From: CAYOYK01 sp964408185
GTDB taxonomy: Bacteria; Bacillota; Clostridia; Christensenellales; Aristaeellaceae
Direction: 5' to 3'
Assembly (NCBI GenBank): GCA_964408185.1
Contig: CAYOYK010000093.1
Span: 1-6,582, forward strand
DNA length: 6,582 bases
Part shown: positions 1 to 5,115 of the stretch, one piece after another
Position numbering within the stretch: the stretch's first letter is position 1
Layout of the letters: every line of letters begins with the position of its first letter
Translations under genes and position numbers: made by a program
The notes under the pieces: model-generated
Told to the model about the DNA's origin: nothing
Seen by the model: only the letters and a program-made list of their open reading frames with translations
The model's database searches: none

Positions 1-25
1 CTGCGCCGCTAGCTCGCTGGGAGGC

Positions 26-131
26 GTGGGCGCGGCATGGGACGCGGGGGTGGGATGAGGCCGCGCCCACGGGGGATACGGGGGACGCGCGGGGCGCTGC
101 CCCGCACCCCGGCAGGGGGCAGTGCCCCCTG
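26..131 (-). repeat. Hairpin chain downstream of the MoxR gene (mosaic copy A)
   Basis: Three hairpins follow one another. The first has 11-bp arms, GTGGGCGCGGC (26-36) and GCCGCGCCCAC (60-70). The second has arms GCGGGGC (89-95) and GCCCCGC (99-105) with loop GCT. The third has arms CAGGGGGC (113-120) and GCCCCCTG (124-131) with loop AGT. Read on the minus strand, the direction of MoxR transcription, the tract resembles positions 4361-4450: a GGTGCAGGGG hairpin, a short spacer, then GGGCGCGGCCTCA and, further on, GCCGCGCCC. It begins about 30 nt after the MoxR stop codon. No T-run follows any hairpin, so a classical intrinsic terminator is not evident, although the stems could still slow polymerase or block 3' exonucleases. 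No gene is seen in 1-162. Confidence 0.7.
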
Positions 132-162
132 CACCTCCGGGTTTTATCCTGCCCTGTCCGGA

Positions 163-1110
163 TCAGCTCACGCGAATCGGCACCGGCGTATTCTCTACCA
201 CCGCCACCAATATCCGCTCCGCGCTGATGCCCTTCATCTTCGCGTCCGGCGTGGGGTGAATCCTATGCGCCAGCACGGGCAGCACCATGCGCTGCACATC
301 CTCCGGCAGCACATAGTCCCGCTCCGCCAGAATCGCGCACGCCTGCGCCCCGCGGATCAGCGCGATCGCGCCGCGCGTGGAGCAGCCCAGCTGGATGCTG
401 GGGTGCGTGCGCGTCATGGCCGCAATGTTGGCCACGTAATGCCGCACCTCTTTGCTGCAATAGATCGTGCCGACCATCGCCTGCAGCTCCACCACATCCT
501 GCGCGGAGCACACCGGCGTCAGCTTGCTCTGCGGCTTGCTTACGCCGCTGAAGCGCTCCAGCACCGCCATTTCCTCCTCCAGCGTGGGGTAGCCCATCGA
601 GATGCGCAAAAAGAAACGGTCCATCTGCGCCTCCGGCAGCGGATACGTGCCCACAAACTCGCCGGGGTTCTGCGTGGCCAGCACCATAAACGGCTTGGGC
701 AGCGGATGCGTTACGCCGTCCACCGTGACCTGAAACTCCTCCATGACCTCCAGCAGTGAGCTCTGCGTCTTTGGCGAGGTACGGTTGATCTCATCGGCCA
801 GAACGATTTGACACATCACCGCGCCGGGATGGAACTCCATCTCCCCGGTCTTCATGTTGACCATGGTAAAGCCGGTCACATCGCTGGGCACCACGTCCGG
901 CGTAAACTGGATGCGGTTAAAACTGCAATCCAAGCTCTTGGCCAGCGAGGACGCCATGGTGGTCTTGCCCGTGCCCGGCACGTCCTCAATGAGCACATGT
1001 CCCTTGCACAGCATGGCGATCAGCGCCAGCTCGATGGCCTCGTCCTTGCCGACGATGACCTTGGCGACGTTTTGCTTAAGGGCGGTAATCACGCGGCGCG
1101 GATTGAGCAT
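163..1110 (-). CDS. MoxR-family AAA+ ATPase
   Basis: This 315-residue protein is full length for a MoxR ATPase, a cytoplasmic AAA+ chaperone-like family that uses ATP hydrolysis to mature or remodel partner proteins. The partners are often VWA-domain or DUF58 proteins encoded nearby. Visible motifs are Walker A EDVPGTGKT (residues 42-50), Walker B VLADE (103-107) followed by INR, sensor 1 with Asn148 in LATQNP, an arginine-finger region LPEAQMDRF (158-166) with Arg165, and sensor 2 Arg246 in STRG. The C-terminal part (about 190-315) fits the family's helical lid. The ATG at 1110 is chosen because AAGGAG lies 8 nt upstream and the protein then starts just before the conserved N-terminal helix; the frame stays open to 1251, but that extension has no family character. 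A good promoter lies at 1172-1200. No DUF58 partner is visible within the 162 bases downstream, where a hairpin chain begins. The exact substrate cannot be inferred. Confidence 0.95.
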   Translation of the reverse strand: MLNPRRVITALKQNVAKVIVGKDEAIELALIAMLCKGHVLIEDVPGTGKTTMASSLAKSLDCSFNRIQFTPDVVPSDVTGFTMVNMKTGEMEFHPGAVMCQIVLADEINRTSPKTQSSLLEVMEEFQVTVDGVTHPLPKPFMVLATQNPGEFVGTYPLPEAQMDRFFLRISMGYPTLEEEMAVLERFSGVSKPQSKLTPVCSAQDVVELQAMVGTIYCSKEVRHYVANIAAMTRTHPSIQLGCSTRGAIALIRGAQACAILAERDYVLPEDVQRMVLPVLAHRIHPTPDAKMKGISAERILVAVVENTPVPIRVS

Positions 1111-1118
1111 GCAAACGG

Positions 1119-1124
1119 CTCCTT
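1119..1124 (-). promoter_or_regulatory. Ribosome binding site of the MoxR gene
   Basis: AAGGAG on the minus strand lies 8 nt before the ATG at 1110. It decides the start against a longer open frame reaching 1251. Confidence 0.85.
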
Positions 1125-1171
1125 TATCATCAATTGTGCGGGAACGCTCCCGCGTGGCATTCGCACGCATT

Positions 1172-1200
1172 AGTATAGCGGAAAGCGCGCCGTTTGACAA
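1172..1200 (-). promoter_or_regulatory. Sigma-A-type promoter of the MoxR gene
   Basis: On the minus strand, TTGTCA (1195-1200) and TATACT (1172-1177) are separated by exactly 17 nt. Transcription would start near 1165, giving a leader of roughly 55 nt before the MoxR ATG. One copy of the TTTGACAA repeat overlaps the -35 box. Confidence 0.75.
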
Positions 1201-1226
1201 GCGCATATGACGGAAGTTTGACAAAC
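1192..1226. promoter_or_regulatory. Repeated GTTTGACAA motif at the MoxR promoter (possible operator)
   Basis: GTTTGACAA occurs at 1192-1200 and again at 1216-1224, with starts 24 nt apart. The second copy sits in the palindrome GTTTGACAAAC (1216-1226). The first copy overlaps the -35 box of the MoxR promoter and the second lies just upstream of it. Two same-facing sites near two helical turns apart could bind a regulator. This is inference only; chance similarity to the -35 consensus is the main alternative. Confidence 0.3.
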
Positions 1227-1337
1227 CCCCATTCGGCGGGAGCGGCTGCAAGCGGCGGGATTCTGCGCTTTTTGCCGATATCCGCGTGCCCAGTTGTTAA
1301 AAAAGTTTTACGATGGCCGCCCGTGAACCGCGCCCGC

Positions 1338-1367
1338 GCGCAACGCGCACTTTTGTGCGCAACGCGC
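1338..1367. repeat. Hairpin with flanking 11-nt direct repeats between divergent genes
   Basis: GCGCAACGCGC occurs at 1338-1348 and 1357-1367. Between and within the copies, arms GCGCAC (1345-1350) and GTGCGC (1355-1360) enclose a TTTT loop. It lies between the divergent promoters of the MoxR and VOC genes. No T-run follows the stem on either strand, so it is not a clear terminator. It could be a protein-binding site or a small member of the hairpin repeats seen elsewhere in the window. Confidence 0.4.
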
Positions 1368-1411
1368 CCGCCCGTGTAACCCGCATGCCTGCCCGCCCCC
1401 ACCCGCCCATA

Positions 1412-1440
1412 TTGCGCGCGCCGCGGACGCGTGGTATACT
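1412..1440 (+). promoter_or_regulatory. Extended -10 promoter of the VOC gene
   Basis: TATACT (1435-1440) is preceded by TG in the extended -10 position (1432-1433). A weak -35, TTGCGC (1412-1417), is spaced by 17 nt. Transcription would start near 1447, about 44 nt before the ATG at 1491. Confidence 0.65.
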
Positions 1441-1490
1441 GTGCGCATCCCACAAAACCTACGGCCCAACAAAGGAACGGAGGTACGCCT

Positions 1491-1907
1491 ATGTTTGCGG
1501 GCATCGGGCTTTACGTCAAAAACAGCGTCGAGGCGGTGGCGCTCTATCAGCAGGCGTTTGGGCTGACGCTGGGCTACCATGTGCGCAACGCGGACGGCAG
1601 CTTCTTTCACTCCGAGCTGTGCCAAGGCGAAACGCAGATCCTCTCGGTGGTGGAAGCCAAGCGGGAGAACCCGCAGGACAGCCTTGTGGAGGTCGGCATG
1701 GTGCTGGACAGCGAGGCCGAGGTGCGCAAGGCGTTTGAGCTGCTGAGCGTCGGCGGCGTGGTGGATACGCCCGTCGGCCCGCTGCCGTGGAGCCCTTGCG
1801 CCGCCACGCTGACGGATCGCTTCGGCGTATGGTGGTTCCTTTCCACCCCGATGCACCGCCCGGACGAGAGCTTCGATCCCGCCGCGCCGCTGAACGGCGG
1901 CGAGTAA
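1491..1907 (+). CDS. VOC-family (glyoxalase/PhnB-like) protein
   Basis: This 138-residue protein is the usual length for a single vicinal-oxygen-chelate domain made of two beta-alpha-beta-beta-beta modules. Module one begins with IGLYVKNSVEAVALYQQAFG (5-24), a signature of PhnB/glyoxalase-like proteins, and continues through FHSELCQGE (39-47). Module two runs from VEVGMVLDSEAEV (66-78) to the typical end LPWSPCAATLTDRFGVWWFL (98-117), followed by a polar tail. Family members include glyoxalases, dioxygenases, antibiotic-resistance binding proteins and many of unknown role; PhnB-like members often lack a full metal site. His40 could be a ligand, but a complete metal site cannot be assigned by eye. 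The ATG at 1491 is supported by GGAGG 7 nt upstream (1479-1483). It appears monocistronic, with its own extended -10 promoter and a repeat array downstream. The substrate is unknown. Confidence 0.9.
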   Translation: MFAGIGLYVKNSVEAVALYQQAFGLTLGYHVRNADGSFFHSELCQGETQILSVVEAKRENPQDSLVEVGMVLDSEAEVRKAFELLSVGGVVDTPVGPLPWSPCAATLTDRFGVWWFLSTPMHRPDESFDPAAPLNGGE

Positions 1908-1980
1908 CGCGGCCCATCGGCCCGCGCGGCTTCGCACGGAAGCGCGGCGCAGCATGCGCGCGCAAGCAATGCAAGCCGAT

Positions 1981-2400
1981 GTAAGCAAAGCATGCACCCG
2001 CAAGCAAAGCAAGCTGTTGCGGCGTAGCGTGCAACCGCAAGCAAAGCACGCTGCTGCTGCAAAGCAGGCAACCGCAAGCAAAGCACGCTGCCGCCGCAAA
2101 ACGCACAAACCAAGTTGCACCATGCAAACCAAGCAGCACCAAGCAAAGCACGCAGCCACAATAAAATTGCGGGATGGGCAGCAGCAATCAAGCAAAGCAG
2201 GCACCCGCAGGCAAAGCAAGCTGCTGCTGCAAAGCAGACAACCGCAAGCAAAGCAAGCTGCCGCGGCGTGGCGCGCAACCGCAAGCAAAGCAAGCTGCCG
2301 CGGCGTGGCGCGCAACCGCGAGCAAAGCATGCACCCGCAAGCAAAGCAAGCTGCCGCCGCAAAGCATGCAACCGCAAGCAAACCAAACAGCGGCTGGCAA
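1981..2400. repeat. 37-nt tandem repeat array in the VOC-GNAT intergenic region
   Basis: Full units of 37-38 nt begin with CGCAAGCAAAGCA at 1999, 2036, 2073, 2206 (CGCAGGCAAAGCA), 2243, 2280 and 2336. Half-length units occur at about 1981 and at 2317-2335, and 2111-2205 is a degenerate stretch. The units at 2243-2279 and 2280-2316 are identical. Each unit is itself two related halves of about 18 and 19 nt around GCAAAGCA. The plus strand is strikingly poor in T, so stop codons are rare and several frames stay open on both strands. The period is not a multiple of three, and none of these frames has a convincing start, so the array is judged non-coding. Positions 1908-1980 hold an imperfect GC-rich hairpin (CCGCGC 1922-1927, GCGCGG 1942-1947) without a T-run. 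From 2400 to 2479 nothing clear is seen apart from a doubled AATCAGT just before the GNAT gene; no good promoter is present. Confidence 0.85.
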
Positions 2401-2461
2401 ATCCGGCAATATGCACGCAATCAGTAATCAGTAAGGAAATATGGAAATAAGTCAGCATGTA

Positions 2462-2470
2462 AGAAGGAAG
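2462..2470 (+). promoter_or_regulatory. Ribosome binding site of the GNAT gene
   Basis: AGAAGGAAG lies 9 nt before the GTG at 2480. The alternative ATG at 2441 has AAGGA only 3 nt upstream, which is too close, so the GTG is preferred. Confidence 0.55.
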
Positions 2471-2479
2471 CGAACCGCT

Positions 2480-2920
2480 GTGAACTGCCGCCTCATGACC
2501 CCCGACGACTACGCCGCCGTGTTCGCCCTCTGGGCGCACAGCCCCGGCGTGGGCCTGCGCGCGCTGGACGACGACGAGGCCTCCATCCGCCGCTTTTTGG
2601 CGCGCAACCCCCGCACCTGCTTTGTCGCCGAGGACGCGGACGGCGCGATGATCGGCGTCCTCCTCGCGGGCAACGACGGGCGGCGCGGGTACGTCTACCA
2701 TACCTGCGTGCGCCCCGATCGGCGCGGCGACGGCGTCGGCCGGACGCTCGCCGAGAGGATGATCGCCGCCATGCGCGCCGAGGGCATCCGCAAAATCGCG
2801 CTGGTGGCCTTTGCCCGCAACGAGGGCGGCAACGCCTTCTGGCAGCGCCTCGGCTTTACCGCGCGGGAGGACCTGACCTACCGCGATTTGAGCTTGGACG
2901 ACCAAAATGTGGATCTGTAA
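2480..2920 (+). CDS. GNAT-family N-acetyltransferase
   Basis: The protein has 146 residues from the GTG start and is a complete single-domain GNAT enzyme, which transfers the acetyl group of acetyl-CoA to an amine. The N-terminus NCRLMTPDDYAAVFALW (2-18) matches the usual start of this subfamily. The acetyl-CoA pyrophosphate-binding motif Q/R-x-x-G-x-G/A is seen as RGDGVG (82-87), after the beta-4 strand GYVYHTCVRPD (70-80). The C-terminal NEGGNAFWQRLGF (114-126) is the typical beta-5/alpha-4 part, and REDLTYRD follows. An in-frame ATG at 2441 would add 13 residues that do not look like family sequence. The stop codon TAA overlaps the ribosome binding site of the next gene, so the two are probably cotranscribed. 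The acceptor, whether small molecule or protein, cannot be predicted. Confidence 0.92.
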   Translation: MNCRLMTPDDYAAVFALWAHSPGVGLRALDDDEASIRRFLARNPRTCFVAEDADGAMIGVLLAGNDGRRGYVYHTCVRPDRRGDGVGRTLAERMIAAMRAEGIRKIALVAFARNEGGNAFWQRLGFTAREDLTYRDLSLDDQNVDL

Positions 2921-2936
2921 GGAGATTGTGAACATC

Positions 2937-4190
2937 ATGAAGAAAAAACTGCTTTCGATACTGGCCGCCGCCGTGCTGCTGACGCTCGCGCTCTGCCCCT
3001 GCGCGCTGGCCGAAACCCCGCAGGACGTAATGACCCTGCTGGAGGCCAAGGACTTTGAGGGCCTCTACGCCGTCTGCTCCGATGCGCTCCAACAGGCCGT
3101 CGGCGGCGCGGAGGGCTTCCAGCTCGCGTGGGCGCAGATAGAGGGCATGCTGGGCGCGTATCAGGGTGTGCTGGCCCTCGACGAGGCCGCCGGAACCGTG
3201 ACCTGCGATTTTGCCAACGCCACAGCCACGCTCGGCGTCGCCATGGACGCGCAGGGCAAGCTGAGCGCGTTTACGGTTACGGGCTACGAGTGGAAAAAGA
3301 CCGAGGAGACCGGCGCATGGACGGAGGAGCCGATCATGCTGCGCAAGGGCGAGGTCGATGAGACAAACGGCCTGCTCACGCTGCCGGAGGGCGAGGGCCC
3401 CTTCCCCTGCGCGATTCTGATGCAGGGCTCCGGCGCAAGCGATATGGATGAGACCAGCTACGGGTTTGCCGTCTTTGCCAAGCTGGCGCACGCGCTGGCC
3501 GAGCGCGGCGTTGCGACCCTCCGCTACGATAAGTACCCCTACGCCCACCCGGAGCTGTGCAGGGGCGCGGACTTCACCGTCGATCAGGAGTATACCGCGG
3601 ACGCGCGGGCGGCGCTGGAGCTGGCCGAGGCCGACGCGCGCATTGGGAACATCTACCTGCTGGGGCACTCGGAGGGCGCGCTGGTCGCGCCGCGCGTAGC
3701 GGCGGAGCTGGGCACGCTGCGGCTATCCGGGCTGGTGCTGATCGCGGGCTCGCCGCTGCCGATGTGGCAGATATTGCTGCGGCAGCTGGAGGATCAGCAG
3801 TACGAGGGCGTAGAGGAGATGCGGGCGGCGTTTGAGGGCATGCCGGGCATGACCGAGGACGAGCTGAGGGCGGAGACGGTGCTGGGAACGCCGCTGTACT
3901 ACTGGCAGGATCAGGGCGCGTATGATTACGCGGGCCAGATCGTGGAAAGCGGGATTTTCACCTACGTGGCGCAGGGAGGAAAAGATTTTCAGGTGCTGCC
4001 GAGCGAGGGCGTAGAGGCGTGGCAGGCCGCGCTGGGCGACTACGCGGGCCTGACCTGCGCGACCTACCCCAACATGACGCACCTGCTGTTTGATCTGGAG
4101 GGCGTGTCCACCGGCACGATGTCGGACTACGCGAACGCCGTAGACCTCACCCCCGCCCTCGCCGACGACCTCGCGCAATGGATGAAATAA
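2937..4190 (+). CDS. Exported alpha/beta hydrolase with N-terminal DUF3887-like domain
   Basis: The 417-residue precursor begins with a classical signal peptide: MKKK, a hydrophobic core, and ALA-ET with likely cleavage after Ala25. Residues about 27-120 resemble the DUF3887 domain that precedes many secreted Bacillota hydrolases. From about 145 an alpha/beta hydrolase domain follows, with oxyanion-loop sequence QGSGASD (163-169), the nucleophile elbow GHSEG (243-247, Ser245), a probable acid Asp350 in GGKDFQ, and a probable catalytic His382 in MTHLLF. The triad is therefore complete and an esterase, acyl hydrolase or peptidase activity outside the membrane is likely; the substrate is not known. 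Cys20 does not sit in a good lipobox. AAGGAG (2919-2924) lies 12 nt before the ATG at 2937; a GTG at 2928 is possible but too close to it. The gap to the GNAT gene is 16 nt, which suggests an operon. No terminator is seen directly after the stop. Confidence 0.93.
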   Translation: MKKKLLSILAAAVLLTLALCPCALAETPQDVMTLLEAKDFEGLYAVCSDALQQAVGGAEGFQLAWAQIEGMLGAYQGVLALDEAAGTVTCDFANATATLGVAMDAQGKLSAFTVTGYEWKKTEETGAWTEEPIMLRKGEVDETNGLLTLPEGEGPFPCAILMQGSGASDMDETSYGFAVFAKLAHALAERGVATLRYDKYPYAHPELCRGADFTVDQEYTADARAALELAEADARIGNIYLLGHSEGALVAPRVAAELGTLRLSGLVLIAGSPLPMWQILLRQLEDQQYEGVEEMRAAFEGMPGMTEDELRAETVLGTPLYYWQDQGAYDYAGQIVESGIFTYVAQGGKDFQVLPSEGVEAWQAALGDYAGLTCATYPNMTHLLFDLEGVSTGTMSDYANAVDLTPALADDLAQWMK

Positions 4191-4245
4191 GGAAGGGAAA
4201 ATAAGAGGGAAATATAATGGGTCGAGGGGCAATGTTCCGTCGTTC

Positions 4246-4420
4246 GGTCGGCGCGGAACGCCCTGTCGGGCGCTCCGCTTGCCTCACTTCCCACCTGCGG
4301 CTCGGTTTGGCCTTCGGCCAAGCGCCCACTGGGCGCACCCTCACCTTCGGTGCCCTCGTAGGGTGCAGGGGCAAAGCCCCTGCCCGCCGGAGGCCGCGTC
4401 CCCCCATCGGGCGCGGCCTC
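4246..4420 (+). repeat. Mosaic of consecutive short hairpins (mosaic copy B)
   Basis: Hairpins follow one another almost without gaps: GCGGAACGCCC/GGGCGCTCCGC (4253-4278, loop TGTC, one A-C mismatch); TTGGCC/GGCCAA (4307-4321, loop TTC); GCGCCC/GGGCGC (4322-4336, loop ACT); GCACCC/GGGTGC (4335-4366), enclosing CACC-TTC-GGTG; AGGGGC/GCCCCT (4367-4381, loop AAA); GAGGCCGCG/CGCGGCCTC (4390-4420). Positions 4246-4349 match the inverse complement of about 6358-6478, and about 4361-4450 matches the inverse complement of 26-135. It starts about 50 nt after the hydrolase stop. The loops of three or four bases and the repeated plan suggest a dispersed intergenic element of the REP/BIME kind; its family name is unknown. 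Most stems are not followed by T-runs. Confidence 0.8.
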
Positions 4421-4456
4421 ACTCTATCCCCGCGTTACAGGCCGCGCCCGCCTTTA

Positions 4457-4926
4457 AGCGAACAGGCGGCACAGCCGCCGCTTTCGCGGCACGTTCACAT
4501 ATCGCGGCAAAATCAATCCGCCAAGCGAACAGGCGGCACAGCCGCCGCTTTCGCGGCACGTTCACCCATCCCGGAAAATCAACCCAGCCCCAGAGCGAAC
4601 AGGCGGCGCAGCCGCCGCTTTCGCGGCTCGTTCGCACATTTCGGCAAAATCAATCCGCCAAGCGACCGCGCGGCTTCGCCGCCACACTCGCGCCTCGTTC
4701 ACGCATCCCGGCAAAATCAATCCGCCAAGCGAACAGGCGGCGCAGCCGCCGCTTTCGCGGCACGTTCGCACATTTCGGCAAAATCACTCCGCCCCAGAGC
4801 GAACAGGCGGCATAGCCGCCGCTTTCGCGGCTCGTTCACGCATCCCGGCAAAATCAATCCGCCAAGCGAACACGCGGCTTCGCCGCCACACTCGCGCCTC
4901 GTCCGCGCATCCCCCCACATCCGCCA
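4457..4926. repeat. 67/70-nt tandem repeat array with a 204-nt higher-order period
   Basis: Seven units begin with AGCGA at 4457, 4524, 4594, 4661, 4728, 4798 and 4865, with lengths 67, 70, 67, 67, 70, 67 and a truncated last unit of about 62. A typical unit carries GGCGGC and GCCGCC around a 3-nt loop, an overlapping alternative stem CCGC/GCGG around TTTC, the pair GAAC/GTTC enclosing both, and a tail with GGCAAAATCAATCCGCCA. Units 4661 and 4865 share a different middle (GCGGC-TTC-GCCGC), units 4524 and 4728 share the 70-nt length and the end CCCCAG, and units 4594 and 4798 share CGGCTCGTTC. Three-unit blocks of 204 nt therefore repeat. It is not a CRISPR array, as no variable spacers separate constant repeats. 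Open frames across it are judged non-coding. Confidence 0.88.
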
Positions 4927-5000
4927 TCCCCTCCCCGAAGAAAACCTCCTCTTTCCCCTCCCCAAAAGAAAGAAATCCCTCCCGTCGCTCCCTCGTTCCC
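4927..5000. other. Pyrimidine-rich tract with duplicated TCCCCTCCCC
   Basis: The plus strand here is mostly C and T with short A-rich breaks. TCCCCTCCCC occurs at 4927-4936 and 4954-4963, each followed by an A/G-rich stretch. On the minus strand this gives two GGGGAGGGG blocks, enough for a possible G-quadruplex with one long loop. It ends just upstream of the -35 box at 5008. Confidence 0.5.
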
Positions 5001-5007
5001 AAAACGG

Positions 5008-5036
5008 TTGACGGAACCCTCCCGTTCGGATACAAT
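5008..5036 (+). promoter_or_regulatory. Sigma-A-type promoter of the E2/CAT-like gene
   Basis: TTGACG (5008-5013) and TACAAT (5031-5036) are separated by 17 nt, close to consensus in both boxes. The start of transcription would be near 5043, leaving a leader of about 70 nt. The imperfect inverted repeat AACGG/CCGTT (5003-5007 and 5022-5026) brackets the -35 box. Confidence 0.8.
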
Positions 5037-5099
5037 ACCCCTATCGCGCGGCATATGCTTTGATGTGGATTTATTTTTCCGCCGCGCCCGACGCTACGG

Positions 5100-5107
5100 A
5101 AGGAAGG
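5100..5107 (+). promoter_or_regulatory. Ribosome binding site of the E2/CAT-like gene
   Basis: AAGGAAGG ends 8 nt before the ATG at 5116. It fixes the start against an open frame that reaches back to a TTG at 5008, which lies inside the promoter. Confidence 0.75.
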
Positions 5108-5115
5108 TCTTTTTC

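Noticed and set aside
1922..1947. Intrinsic terminator of the VOC gene
   Set aside because: The GC-rich stem is imperfect and no T-run follows it.
1954..2427. Lys/Gln/Ala-rich plus-strand open frame resembling a histone-H1-like protein
   Set aside because: It is the translation of the 37-nt array. The period is not a multiple of three, other frames are equally open, and the start lacks a good ribosome binding site.
1607..3049. Long Cys-rich open frame on the minus strand
   Set aside because: It runs antisense through the VOC gene, the 37-nt array and the GNAT gene. It is open only because of GC bias and T-poor repeats, and has no ribosome binding site or recognisable domain.
4213..4218. TATAAT as a promoter -10 box
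   Set aside because: The sequence 17 nt upstream (around 4190-4195) has no likeness to a -35 box, there is no extended -10, and no gene follows.
4457..4926. CRISPR array
   Set aside because: The whole 67/70-nt unit is conserved; there is no alternation of constant repeats and unique spacers, and no cas gene is present.
4217..5011. 264-codon plus-strand frame with an AGAGGGA sequence 6 nt before its ATG
   Set aside because: The start looks acceptable, but the frame crosses the hairpin mosaic, the 67-nt array and the pyrimidine tract and runs into the promoter at 5008. The product is Arg/Pro/Ser-rich with repeat-derived sequence only.
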